Assembly: GCA_017640505.1 (NCBI GenBank)
Contig: JAEPQO010000003.1
Coordinates: forward strand, 434,001-498,000
Length of the DNA stretch: 64,000 nucleotides
DNA from: Rhodospirillales bacterium
Lineage (GTDB): Bacteria; Pseudomonadota; Alphaproteobacteria; Rhodospirillales; Casp-alpha2
Reading direction: 5' to 3'
The translations under genes and the position numbers were made by a program. The notes beneath the pieces were generated by a model. The model did no database searches. It worked only from the letters and a program-made list of their open reading frames with translations, and was not told the DNA's origin. Below, one piece after another: positions 35,301 to 43,463 of this stretch. Within the stretch, counting starts at the first letter, position 1. Each line of letters begins with the position of its first letter.

Positions 35301-35779
35301 TCGCTCTGGCTCGGGACGGTCGACGATTTGCATGCGGGGTCGTCGCCGGCGAGCGCAAGTACGCCGCCATGCGGCGCGGTGCCGGCCATGTTCGCGTGCC
35401 GGAACACGTCGCCGGTCCGGTCGACGCCGGGCCCTTTGCCGTACCAGATACCGAACACGCCGTCGAACTTGGCGCCTTCGAACATATTGACCTGCTGCGA
35501 ACCCCAAAGCGCGGTGGCGGCAAGATCTTCGTTGACGGCGGGCTGAAACTTGATGTCGCTGGCGGTCAGCAGGTGCCGGGCCTGACCGAACTCCTGATCG
35601 AGTGCGCCGAGCGGCGAGCCGCGATAACCGGTAACGAAACCGGCCGTGTTGCGGCCGTGCGCGCGGTCCAACGCCTTTTGCATCAGCGTCAGGCGGACCA
35701 GCGCCTGGGTTCCCGTCAGAAAGACGCGCCCGGTTTCGAGTGTGTACTTATCCTCAAGGGTCGCACGCAATAGTGACAT
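32321..35779 (-). CDS. Indolepyruvate ferredoxin oxidoreductase, fused alpha-beta form
   Basis: This enzyme decarboxylates aryl-pyruvates to aryl-acetyl-CoA with TPP and iron-sulphur clusters. The 1152-residue protein fuses the parts that are separate in archaea. The N-terminal pyrimidine-binding region has TGYRGSPLGALDQEF and FKPAVNEDLAATALWGSQQV-type sequence. The TPP region has CAGCPHNTSTKVPEGSRAAA GIGCHYMAIWMD and GEGANWIGQAPF. A ferredoxin-like cysteine motif follows (FVCEGCGDCGIASNC, later CNKDYSCLDGFCPSF). The C-terminal gamma domain has VVTGIGGTGVVTIGAILGMA. Length fits the family. The gene stands alone with an inverted repeat before its start. Confidence 0.95.
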   Translation of the reverse strand: MSLLRATLEDKYTLETGRVFLTGTQALVRLTLMQKALDRAHGRNTAGFVTGYRGSPLGALDQEFGQARHLLTASDIKFQPAVNEDLAATALWGSQQVNMFEGAKFDGVFGIWYGKGPGVDRTGDVFRHANMAGTAPHGGVLALAGDDPACKSSTVPSQSEYAFMDVMIPFLHPANVEEFLQLGLIGIQMSRYSGLWVGLKCITDNIDTSASVDIGPHLYDFAMPEDFQMPEGGLHIRWPDQPLDQERRLHRHKIYAALAFARANKLNRVTIDNPKARLGICATGKSYMDVLQALEDLGIDEEHAAEIGIRLFKITMPWPLERESARHFAEGLEEILVVEEKRAVIENQLKEQLYNWREDVRPRVVGKFDENGEWILPSAGELTPAMIARAIAKRIEKFHTSERIKDRLEFLTNKERSLASGKPDMKRIPYFCAGCPHNTSTKVPEGSRAAAGIGCHYMAIWMDRDTSTFTHMGGEGANWIGQAPFTETQHIFTNLGDGTYFHSGLLAIRAAVSSGINITYKILYNDAVAMTGGQTHDGTLNPAVIAQQIRAEGVERIVVVTDEPDKYPINYGFPSDVDIYHRDDLDQVQRDLRTVKGVSALIYDQTCAAEKRRRRKRGLYPDPAKRVFINEFVCEGCGDCGIASNCVAVTPKETELGRKRAIDQSACNKDYSCLDGFCPSFVTVEDTQVRKPKAVGDVPFPALPEPGTVDLSDPYNVVVTGIGGTGVVTIGAILGMAAHLEQKGVSVLDVAGLAQKNGMVYSHLRFAAEPHDIHAVRISAGGADLLIGCDMVSASDPETLGKLRAGNSKAVVNEHQTMTADFTRHPDMMFPEEGFKRTLREEAGDDAVNFVEATALARKLLGDTIAANMMVVGFAYQKGLLPVSQEAIERAIELNGVAIEFNKQAFLWGRRAAHDLKAVEAIVGRYDEKPQPFELEGFIERRIADLTAYQNKAYADRYTAWIERIGAAETAAMPGSTALTEAVARGLFKLMAYKDEYEVARLYTDGRFEQAIHDTFAAGGRIKFHLAPPLLADRDPETGHLKKKEYGAWILPVFRFLAGLKGLRGTALDPFGYTAERKMERQLITDYEARLDEIAGNLNTDNHAAALHLADLPKRMRGFGHVKEANVKAAKACEADLLDTFRNPGRAPQAAE

Positions 35780-35833
35780 GTCAGTACCCTACCTCCCTTG
35801 ATGAAAAGGTAGTGCGCCTCCGCGTCCAGAACA

Positions 35834-35856
35834 ATAGGTCATATGTGCTGACCTAT
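35834..35856. promoter_or_regulatory. Operator-like inverted repeat before the IOR gene
   Basis: ATAGGTCA (35834-35841) and TGACCTAT (35849-35856) are perfect inverted copies with a 7-base spacer. The site is 55 bases upstream of the IOR start, inside the divergent region 35780-36005. The rest of that gap is A/T-rich around 35858-35930 and may hold both promoters. The AGGTCA/TGACCT arms suit a GntR- or Lrp-type regulator, but neither is encoded nearby. Confidence 0.5.
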
Positions 35857-36005
35857 AAAACGCAACTTTTTTGCTGTGACCGCGTACGCTTCGTTTTCTT
35901 ATGTTCGTATTTCTCGATTGTTCATGGAACATAATTCCGGGTGATTTCGCCAGCGCCAGCCGTTATACCGGTCCTCACTTGAAATGAACGAAGAGTAGAT
36001 TCTGT

Positions 36006-36986
36006 ATGCCTGTCCTCGTTACCGGTACGGCTGGTTTCATTGGATTTCACACGGTGCGCGCGCTGGCAGCGCGCGGTGAAAGGGTCATTGGCGTCGACAA
36101 CATCAATGACTATTACGATCCGTCCCTGAAACGTGCGCGCCTTGCCGAACTTGAGAAACTCGATGGATTTACGTTCGTCGAAGGCGATATCGCCGACCTC
36201 GACGCGATGCAGGCGGTTGCCAAGGCGCATCCCGACATTACGCGAATCGTCAATCTGGCGGCACAGGCCGGCGTGCGGTATTCGCTCGAAAATCCATTCG
36301 CCTACACCCGGTCCAATGTCGAGGGCCATCTGGTGATGCTGGAGATGGCCCGGCACCTGAAGAACTGCGAGCATTTCGTCTACGCCTCGTCTTCGTCTGT
36401 GTACGGCGCCAACACGGAACTGCCGTTTTCCGTCGACGATCGCGTCGATCAACCGGTGTCGCTATATGCCGCGACCAAGCGAGCCGGTGAACTGATGTCG
36501 CACTGCTATTCCAGGCTTTACGGCATTCCGGCCACGGGTCTCCGGTTCTTCACCGTTTACGGCCCGTGGGGGCGGCCGGACATGGCGGCATGGATCTTCA
36601 CCCGGAAGATCCTTGCGGGCGAGCCCATCGAAGTCTTCAACGAAGGTGACATGTTCCGGGACTTCACCTTTATCGATGACATCATTCAGGGCGTGATGGC
36701 AGTGCTTGACCACGTGCCCGATGCGGATGTGCCGGAACGCGTTTATAACCTCGGCAATCATCAGGCCGAGAAGTTGACGGATTTTATCGCCGTTCTCGAG
36801 GATGCCCTCGGCAAGAAGGCCGACGTCATCCTGAAACCGATGCAGCCCGGCGACGTGAAGGCCACATTTGCCGACATTGAGGCCAGTCGTCGCGACCTCG
36901 GGTTCGAACCGGTAACTTCGATCCGGGAGGGCATTCCCCAGTTCGTCGAGTGGTACCGGCGTTACCACGGCAACCAAAGTGGCTGA
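36006..36986 (+). CDS. UDP-glucuronate 4-epimerase type NAD-dependent epimerase
   Basis: The 326-residue SDR protein has the NAD-binding VTGTAGFIGFHTVRALAARG, the typical DNINDYYDPSLKRARL that marks UDP-glucuronate 4-epimerases, NLAAQAGVRYSLENPFAYTR, catalytic YAATK (SLYAATKRAGELMSHCYSR) with upstream ASSSSVYG, and FFTVYGPWGRPDMAAWIFTR. It should interconvert UDP-glucuronate and UDP-galacturonate for polysaccharide synthesis. No other sugar genes are nearby. It overlaps the next gene by eight bases. Confidence 0.92.
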   Translation: MPVLVTGTAGFIGFHTVRALAARGERVIGVDNINDYYDPSLKRARLAELEKLDGFTFVEGDIADLDAMQAVAKAHPDITRIVNLAAQAGVRYSLENPFAYTRSNVEGHLVMLEMARHLKNCEHFVYASSSSVYGANTELPFSVDDRVDQPVSLYAATKRAGELMSHCYSRLYGIPATGLRFFTVYGPWGRPDMAAWIFTRKILAGEPIEVFNEGDMFRDFTFIDDIIQGVMAVLDHVPDADVPERVYNLGNHQAEKLTDFIAVLEDALGKKADVILKPMQPGDVKATFADIEASRRDLGFEPVTSIREGIPQFVEWYRRYHGNQSG

Positions 36987-37881
36987 CGCGAAGCCGGGGT
37001 CGTTCGGCCCTATACTGCCACGCCACGTTGCCCTGCTGATCTCGCTTGCGATGATCTGGGGCACGTCGTTTCTGGTGATGAAAATCGGTGTCCAGCATGT
37101 ACCGGCGTTGCCGCTGACAGCAATCCGGCTGGTTGCGGCAGCGCTTGCCATGGTTCTGGCTGTCATCGTTGTGCGCGGGCGATATCCGGCGGGTACGAAA
37201 GCATGGGTGTACTGCTTCGTGCTGGCCTTCTTCGGCAACAGCCTGCCGTTCTTCCTGATCAGTTGGGGGATCGAGGGGATTGCCAGCGGCCGTGCCGCGA
37301 TCCTGATGGCGGTCATGCCGTTGGCGACGCTGGTCCTCGCGCATTTCTTTTCCGCCGGTGACCGGCTCCGCGTTCACAAGCTGGTCGGCATTCTGCTCGG
37401 ATTTGGCGGTGTGGTCGTTCTTGTCGGCCCCGCCGCGCTAAAGGGGTTGGGGGGCAGTCTGCTTCATCAGCTTTCCGTGGCATCGGGCGCAATCTGTTAT
37501 GCGATCTCGGTCATTATCGTGCAGCGGATGCCGCCCGCGCCGTTGATGGGACGGGCCGCGCTGACGCTGGTGTTCGCAGCACTGCAACTGGCACCCGTGG
37601 CGTTCTGGCTTGGTGGTTGGCAGTTGCCGTCCCTGACCTTTGACGGCCTGTGGCCACCACTCTATCTGGGTTTGATCCCGACGGCACTGGCGACGCTGAT
37701 CCTTTTCAAACTGCTAAGCGAACGGGAAGCGTCGTTCGTCGCCTTCCAGAACTATATGGTGCCGGTTTTCGGGGTTTTCTGGGGGGCGCTTTTGCTTGGC
37801 GAGGAGGTCAGCCTGCAGGCGATTGCGGCACTCGCACTGATCCTTTGCGGCATATTCGTCGCCAATCGCCGACGCGGATAA
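36979..37881 (+). CDS. EamA/DMT family transporter
   Basis: The 300-residue product has ten membrane helices and two EamA repeats (about 15-145 and 155-295). It begins with LISLAMIWGTSFLVMKIGVQ, and the second repeat has YLGLIPTALATLILFKLLSE, EASFVAFQNYMVPVFGVFWG and LGEEVSLQAIAALALILCGI. It starts with GTG at 36979, inside the end of the epimerase gene. Substrates of this family are amino acids, metabolites or unknown; none can be assigned here. A second, unlike EamA gene is at 38859. Confidence 0.88.
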   Translation: MADAKPGSFGPILPRHVALLISLAMIWGTSFLVMKIGVQHVPALPLTAIRLVAAALAMVLAVIVVRGRYPAGTKAWVYCFVLAFFGNSLPFFLISWGIEGIASGRAAILMAVMPLATLVLAHFFSAGDRLRVHKLVGILLGFGGVVVLVGPAALKGLGGSLLHQLSVASGAICYAISVIIVQRMPPAPLMGRAALTLVFAALQLAPVAFWLGGWQLPSLTFDGLWPPLYLGLIPTALATLILFKLLSEREASFVAFQNYMVPVFGVFWGALLLGEEVSLQAIAALALILCGIFVANRRRG

Positions 37882-37962
37882 CGAGACAATCCCGGAAATG
37901 CGCCTGACATTGCCCCGCTTTGTCGGTTATGAATGCTGCCGGACATTTGGGGGAGGGGGACA

Positions 37963-38859
37963 ATGTTCGAGGGATTTGAGCAAAGCCGGATAAGCGTCGA
38001 CGGTGTCGGCCTCAATGTACGCTACGCGGGTGAAGGGCCGGGCGTGGTTCTGCTACACGGCTATCCGCAGACGCATATCATCTGGCGGCATATCGCGCCC
38101 TCGCTGGCGGCCACGCATACGGTCGTTGTGCCGGACACGCGCGGCTACGGGGACAGCGACTGCCCGCCGTCGGACCCCGGACACCTGAATTATTCCAAGC
38201 GTACGATGGCGAACGATGTCGTCGCGGTAATGCATGCCCTCGGTCACGATACCTTTTCAGTGATCAGCCATGACCGCGGCGCGCGTGTCGGCTATCGCCT
38301 CGCGCTCGATCATCCCGATCGGGTCATGCACTACATGTCGCTTGATGTGGTGCCGACGCATGAGATGTGGGTGGCGACGGACAAGAACGCGGCGATGGGA
38401 AGTTTTCACTGGATGTTCCTGGCACAGGCCGCGCCACAGCCGGAGACCATGATCGGTCACGACCCCGATGGCTGGGTCGAATGGCTGCACAGATCCTGGG
38501 CAGCGCCCGATTTCGAATTCGAAGAGCATGCCATGGCGGCGTACAAACGCGCCTTTCGCAATCCGGATGTGATCCGCGGCACTTGCGAGGATTACCGCGC
38601 CGGGGCGACCTGCGACGACGAGGACGATGCCACCGATTTCAACGCAGGGCGCAAGATACAATGCCCGATTACCTGCCTTTGGGGTGCGGCACGTGCCAAG
38701 GGCGGGCCGAAGGAAAAGAGCCCGCTCGACATCTGGCGCAACTGGGGCGCAGCCGGCGTGGATGGTGAGGCGATCGCCCGCAGCGGACATTTCATCCCCG
38801 AAGAGGCGCCCGACGATGTCATCCGTTGGGCCAAGACATTCCTCGACGGAAACGCCTAG
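37963..38859 (+). CDS. Haloacetate-dehalogenase-like alpha/beta hydrolase
   Basis: The 298-residue product is like fluoroacetate/haloacetate dehalogenases. It has the oxyanion GVVLLHGYPQTHIIWRHIAP, PDTRGYGDSDCPPSD, the nucleophile Asp104 in VISHDRGARVGYRLALDHPD (in place of Ser) and the catalytic His near the end (ARSGHFIPEEAPDDV). FRNPDVIRGTCEDYRAGATC is also characteristic. Asp at the nucleophile supports dehalogenase or epoxide-hydrolase chemistry. ATG 37963 is used because GGGAGGGGGA precedes it. It lies between two EamA exporters. Confidence 0.85.
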   Translation: MFEGFEQSRISVDGVGLNVRYAGEGPGVVLLHGYPQTHIIWRHIAPSLAATHTVVVPDTRGYGDSDCPPSDPGHLNYSKRTMANDVVAVMHALGHDTFSVISHDRGARVGYRLALDHPDRVMHYMSLDVVPTHEMWVATDKNAAMGSFHWMFLAQAAPQPETMIGHDPDGWVEWLHRSWAAPDFEFEEHAMAAYKRAFRNPDVIRGTCEDYRAGATCDDEDDATDFNAGRKIQCPITCLWGAARAKGGPKEKSPLDIWRNWGAAGVDGEAIARSGHFIPEEAPDDVIRWAKTFLDGNA

Positions 38860-39767
38860 TGCCGACAGCCACGCACGAGCAGAATCTCCTGAAGGGAGCG
38901 GCTTTCCTCGTCGCCGGTTTCGCCGTCATTCCGCTGATGGATGTCGGCGCGAAGGACCTGGGCGGACAGGGGTATGCGCCGGTGCTGGTCGCCTGGGCAC
39001 GCTTCACCTTGTCGGCGCTGGTGCTGTCGCCTGTATTGCTGCGGCGGGGTGCGATGCGACAAATGACCGGACCGGGTGCGAAAATGCAGATTTTCCGTGC
39101 CGTGATGCTGGCATCCGCGACCGTTCTGTTCTTTTCGGCTCTGGTCAGTATGCCGATCGCCGATGCGCTCGCGGTCTACTTCGTTTACCCGTTCCTGATC
39201 ACGCTGCTGGCGCCCTGGGTGCTGGGAGAACAAGTGGGCATTCGCCGTTTCATGGCGGTGTTGATCGGCTTTTCCGGATCTTTGCTGATTATCCGTCCCG
39301 GTTTTCAGGAGGTGCCGACGGGCGTCTACTATGTGCTCGCGGCGGCGGTTTGTTTTGCGCTCTTCAACCTGCTGACCCGGCGACTGACCGGAATGAGCGA
39401 TCCCTGGCTGACCGTTTTTTACCAGTCCATCGTTGGATCCGCCGTGCTGACGCCCTTCATCATTCCGTATTTCCAACTGCCGGATGCCCGCTCAATGGGT
39501 CTGATATGCATGATGATCTTTGCCGCCGTGATCGGGCACTGGCTGTTGATCAAGGCGTATGAACAGGCGCCGGCGTCGCTTCTTGCGCCGTTCGGCTATT
39601 TCGAAATGGTGTCGGCCGTGATCTTCGGTTTTCTCTGGTTCGGTGATTTTCCCGACACCTTCACGTGGCTCGGCATTGCCGTGATTGTTTCAACCGGGAT
39701 CTATATCTCGCTGCGCGAACACAAGCGCAACCAGATGCTGCGCGCGCGACCCGACCCGCAAATCTGA
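38859..39767 (+). CDS. EamA/DMT family transporter (second)
   Basis: The 302-residue product has ten membrane helices in two EamA repeats. It has FLVAGFAVIPLMDVGAKDLG early, then SMPIADALAVYFVYPFLITL and LAPWVLGEQVGIRRFMAVLI, and the second repeat with GHWLLIKAYEQAPASLLAPF GYFEMVSAVIFGFLWFGDFP. GTG 38859 is chosen because it overlaps the hydrolase stop (TAGTG), suggesting coupling; a TTG at 38826 in frame would add 11 residues. It is possibly a drug/metabolite exporter. The coupling to the hydrolase suggests export of a reaction product or relief from a toxic substrate. Confidence 0.87.
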   Translation: MPTATHEQNLLKGAAFLVAGFAVIPLMDVGAKDLGGQGYAPVLVAWARFTLSALVLSPVLLRRGAMRQMTGPGAKMQIFRAVMLASATVLFFSALVSMPIADALAVYFVYPFLITLLAPWVLGEQVGIRRFMAVLIGFSGSLLIIRPGFQEVPTGVYYVLAAAVCFALFNLLTRRLTGMSDPWLTVFYQSIVGSAVLTPFIIPYFQLPDARSMGLICMMIFAAVIGHWLLIKAYEQAPASLLAPFGYFEMVSAVIFGFLWFGDFPDTFTWLGIAVIVSTGIYISLREHKRNQMLRARPDPQI

Positions 39768-39778
39768 CAGGTGTCGGC

Positions 39779-41563
39779 TCAGGCCTTGTAGAGTGCTTCG
39801 AGCCTGTCGCCGTAAATGCCGCGGACGATGTGCCGGCGCACCTTCATGGTCGGTGTCATCTGCTCGTTCTCGACCGTGAACGGTTCGGACGCGATAATAA
39901 ACCTGCGCACCTTCTCGATGTTGCTGAGCGCTTTGTTAATGCGCCCGAACGCCGGTGCCAGCGCGGTATGCAGGTCCTTGTCGCCCGCTAGGTCGGAGAG
40001 CTCGCCTTGCTTCTTGTTGGCGCGTTTCCACGTTGTCAGCCAGTCGGCATCCGGCACCACAACAGCCACCAGGTGCGGCCGCTTGTCGCCATACACCATG
40101 GCTTGCGAGAATTCGGGCTCCGCAATGATGATCCCTTCGATCCGTTGCGGCGCGATGTTGTCGCCGCCGGAATTGACGATGATGTCCTTCTTCCTGTCGG
40201 TAATCATCAGGTGGCCGTTCTCGTCGAACTTGCCGACGTCGCCGGTGTGAAGCCAGCCGTCCCTGATCGTGTCGCGCGTTGCCTCGTCGTTGTTCCAGTA
40301 GCCCTGCATGACCAGTTCGCCACGCACCAGGATTTCCCCGTCGTCGGCGATCTTGACCTCTGTATCGGGGATAGGCCGGCCAACAGTGTGCAGGCGCGCG
40401 TCGGGTGCGCGGTTGACGGAAATGACGGGCGCCGATTCCGTCTGGCCGTATCCCTGCAGGATGCGAAGGCCGAGGGCGGTGAAAAACATGCCGATGTCCG
40501 GATTAAGTGGTGCGCCGCCGGATACCAACGCCTTCAGCCGACCGCCAAACCGGGCGCGGACCTTATCGCGTACGAGCTTGTCGAGGATGACGTCCTGAAC
40601 GCATTCGACGAGGCCAAGACGGCCGGTATCGTATCGCTTGCAGCCCAGTGTCAGGGTGCGGTCGAACATGGCTTTCTTCAACCCACCCGCCTTGACGACA
40701 CCGGTGGTAATCTTCTGATGCAGCACCTCGTACAGGCGCGGCACCGCCGTCATGATCGTCGGATGCGCTTCCAGCATGTTGGCCGACAGGCTCTCGACGC
40801 CCTCGGCGTAGTAAATTTCCGCGCCGATATAGATCGGGAAGAAAAGACCGGCGGTGTGTTCGTAGGAATGGCTGAGCGGCAGAAACGAAAGAAATACTTC
40901 GCGTTCGAGTTTCAGGTCCTTGAGCGCGTCGACCGCGCCGGCGCAATTATGCAGGATCGCGCCATGCGACAGCATGACGCCTTTCGGCGTGCCGCCCGTG
41001 CCGGATGTATAGATGATGCAGGCCGTTTCCTCGCGGCCGATCTCTTCAGCCATCTGCGATATGTTTTCGTGGCGCGCTTGCCCCGTCTCGAGCACGTCGG
41101 CCATACTAAGAACCTTCAGGCCCGCTGTTTCTTGCGGGAGGTCTTCCATGACGATGACGAATTCGACGTGTTCCAGCCCACGTGCGCCGGCGATGACTTT
41201 CTCTGCCAGTTTGGTCGTTGAGACAATCACGCCGCGCGCGCCGCTGTCTGACAGGATGTGGTGATTGTCGGCGGCTGTATTGGTTGTGTAGGCAGGCGTG
41301 GTAATGCCACCGGCAGCCATGATGGCTATGTCGGCGATGGCCCAGGCCGGGCGGTTTTCGGACACCAGGACGATGCGGTCGCCTTTTTCGATACCCAGTG
41401 AAAGCAGTCCGCGTGCCAGGGCCGTCACCCGTGCATTCGCATCGGACCAGGTCTGGCTTTCGTAGACGCCGTCCCGTTTTCGCCACAGGAACGGTTGTTC
41501 GCGAAACTTCGCGGCCTGCTCGAAAAACATGGTGGCAAGATTGGGCCACTCTTCATCGTACAT
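39779..41563 (-). CDS. Long-chain acyl-CoA ligase (AMP-forming)
   Basis: The enzyme activates fatty acids to acyl-CoA. The 594-residue product has the AMP-binding motif YTSGTGGTPKGVMLSHGAIL, the LSFLPLSHSYEHTAGLFFPI segment seen in the long-chain group, GAPLNPDIGMFFTALGLRIL QGYGQTE, WLHTGDVGKFDENGHLMITD RKKDIIVNSGGDNIAPQRIE and the C-terminal Lys region TPTMKVRRHIV. Length fits the FadD15-like group. It is divergent from the M3 peptidase gene. It converges with the EamA gene with an 11-base gap. Confidence 0.93.
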   Translation of the reverse strand: MYDEEWPNLATMFFEQAAKFREQPFLWRKRDGVYESQTWSDANARVTALARGLLSLGIEKGDRIVLVSENRPAWAIADIAIMAAGGITTPAYTTNTAADNHHILSDSGARGVIVSTTKLAEKVIAGARGLEHVEFVIVMEDLPQETAGLKVLSMADVLETGQARHENISQMAEEIGREETACIIYTSGTGGTPKGVMLSHGAILHNCAGAVDALKDLKLEREVFLSFLPLSHSYEHTAGLFFPIYIGAEIYYAEGVESLSANMLEAHPTIMTAVPRLYEVLHQKITTGVVKAGGLKKAMFDRTLTLGCKRYDTGRLGLVECVQDVILDKLVRDKVRARFGGRLKALVSGGAPLNPDIGMFFTALGLRILQGYGQTESAPVISVNRAPDARLHTVGRPIPDTEVKIADDGEILVRGELVMQGYWNNDEATRDTIRDGWLHTGDVGKFDENGHLMITDRKKDIIVNSGGDNIAPQRIEGIIIAEPEFSQAMVYGDKRPHLVAVVVPDADWLTTWKRANKKQGELSDLAGDKDLHTALAPAFGRINKALSNIEKVRRFIIASEPFTVENEQMTPTMKVRRHIVRGIYGDRLEALYKA

Positions 41564-41613
41564 TTTTTCTTGTCCTCCCTTGCGGTCGTCCCGACATCCG
41601 TGTTTCGTGATGT

Positions 41614-41632
41614 TGACGGAACAGAACCGTCA
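41614..41632. promoter_or_regulatory. Inverted repeat in the acyl-CoA ligase / peptidase divergent gap
   Basis: TGACGG (41614-41619) and CCGTCA (41627-41632) are perfect inverted copies around seven bases. It lies about 50 bases before the ligase start and 38 bases before the peptidase start, in a 106-base divergent region with an A/T-rich stretch just after (41637-41650). It is short and may be a chance match. Confidence 0.3.
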
Positions 41633-41669
41633 GGCTTTATAAAATTTTTGAGGCGGGTATCCAATCAAG

Positions 41670-43463
41670 ATGACGAATGTGCGTGAATCCGACCAAACTC
41701 CGGAATCCATGAACTGGAACCTAAATGACCTCTTCCAGGGGCCGGAAGACCCCGCTGTTGAGGCTGATTTAACTGCCGCCGAGAAAGACGCACGGGCCTT
41801 CCAGAAGGCCTTTTCCGGCCGCCTCGAGGGCCTCAGCGGGGCTGAGCTCGGCGCCGCCGTTCAACAGTATGAGGCGATTTTGGAGCGTGCTTTCAAGGTC
41901 ATCAGCTACGCGCAGCTTCTGCATGCCGCCGATACCGCCGACCCCGATATTGCCCGGTTTTACCAGTCTTGCCAGGAACGCGTGACCGACATCACCGGGG
42001 CGACCCTGTTCTTTACGCTGGAATTGAACCGTATCGGCGACGAGGACATGGCGGAAAAGCTCGAGGACACCACGCTTGGCCGATACAGCGCGTGGATCGA
42101 GGCCGAACGCCAGATGCGGCCGTATCAGCTGCCCGACGATCTGGAACAGCTCTTGCACGACAAATCGATCACGGGCCGGTCGGCTTGGGCACGCCTGTTC
42201 GACGAAACGATGGCCGATTTGCGCTTCGATTTCGACGATGAAGAGCTGACATTGGGCGAAGTCCTGAACCGCCTGACGGATAGCGCCCCGGCCGAACGAG
42301 AAAAAGCGGGCCGCAGCCTGTCGGCGGGTCTTGCCTCGCGTATCCGGCTCTTTTCGCTGGTCACCAACACCATAGCCAAGGACAAGGAAATCGAGGACAC
42401 GAAGCGCGATTTTCCGCGTCCCGTTTCCAGCCGCAACCTCGCCAATCAGGTCGAGGACGAGGTGGTCGATGCGCTGGCCGGGGCGGTGACGTCGAATTAC
42501 AGCCGTCTCAGTCACCGGTATTATGCGCTCAAGGCGCGCTGGTTCGGCGTCGACAAGCTGAACTGGTGGGACCGGAACGCGCCGTTCCCGAAGACGGAGG
42601 AGCGGCACTTTACCTGGAACCAGGCCCGGGAGACGGTGCTCGGTGCTTATGCCGGGTTTGCGCCCAGAATGGCCGAAACGGCATCCACGTTCTTCGATCG
42701 TGATTGGATCGATGCGGAACCCAGGCCGGGCAAGAACTCCGGTGCGTTCGCGCACCCGGTCGTGCCGTCCGCGCATCCTTACGTGCTGATGAATTTCTAC
42801 GGTAAGCCGCGCGACGTGATGACGCTGGCGCACGAACTCGGACACGGCGTGCACCAGGTGTTGGCGGCCCCTCAGGGGACGTTATTGTCGAATACGCCGT
42901 TGACGCTGGCGGAGACCGCATCGGTGTTCGGCGAAATGCTGACCTTCCGTGCGATTCTGGATGCCGAGACCGATCCCGCGAAAAGGCGCGTGCTGCTGGC
43001 CGGCAAGGTGGAGGATATGCTGAACACGGTCGTCCGCCAGATTGCCTTCCATTGCTTCGAAACACGGGTGCATGACGGACGCAAGTCGGGCGAACTGACG
43101 GCCAGTCAGCTCGGTGACATCTGGATGGAAACGCAAGCCGAAAGCCTGGGCGACGCAATCGCGCTGGATGACGACTACCGTACACTGTGGGCGTATATTC
43201 CGCATTTCGTGCACACGCCGTTCTATGTATATGCCTATGCGTTCGGCGACAGCCTCGTGAACGCGCTATACGGGCTCTATCAGGACGGCCACCCGAAGTT
43301 CCAGGAGAAGTATTTCGAAATGCTGGCCGCCGGCGGCACACTTCGTCACAAGGAGCTTCTGGCGCCGTTCGGTCTCGATGCGTCGGATCCGTCGTTCTGG
43401 AACCTCGGTCTCGACGTCATTTCCGGTTTCATCGACGAGCTGGAAAAGGACATCCCTGCATGA
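41670..43463 (+). CDS. pepF: M3 family oligoendopeptidase F
   Basis: The 597-residue metallopeptidase cleaves oligopeptides in the cytoplasm. The zinc site HELGH is at residues 388-392 (MTLAHELGHGVHQVLAAPQG), with the third ligand Glu in the following helix (TLAETASVFGEMLTFRAILD). The N-terminal region (WNLNDLFQGPEDPAVEADLT) matches PepF/clade B. A second ATG at 41709 precedes this motif and could be the true start. The stop overlaps the next gene in ATGA. It is the first of a plus-strand series that runs to RidA. Confidence 0.94.
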   Translation: MTNVRESDQTPESMNWNLNDLFQGPEDPAVEADLTAAEKDARAFQKAFSGRLEGLSGAELGAAVQQYEAILERAFKVISYAQLLHAADTADPDIARFYQSCQERVTDITGATLFFTLELNRIGDEDMAEKLEDTTLGRYSAWIEAERQMRPYQLPDDLEQLLHDKSITGRSAWARLFDETMADLRFDFDDEELTLGEVLNRLTDSAPAEREKAGRSLSAGLASRIRLFSLVTNTIAKDKEIEDTKRDFPRPVSSRNLANQVEDEVVDALAGAVTSNYSRLSHRYYALKARWFGVDKLNWWDRNAPFPKTEERHFTWNQARETVLGAYAGFAPRMAETASTFFDRDWIDAEPRPGKNSGAFAHPVVPSAHPYVLMNFYGKPRDVMTLAHELGHGVHQVLAAPQGTLLSNTPLTLAETASVFGEMLTFRAILDAETDPAKRRVLLAGKVEDMLNTVVRQIAFHCFETRVHDGRKSGELTASQLGDIWMETQAESLGDAIALDDDYRTLWAYIPHFVHTPFYVYAYAFGDSLVNALYGLYQDGHPKFQEKYFEMLAAGGTLRHKELLAPFGLDASDPSFWNLGLDVISGFIDELEKDIPA

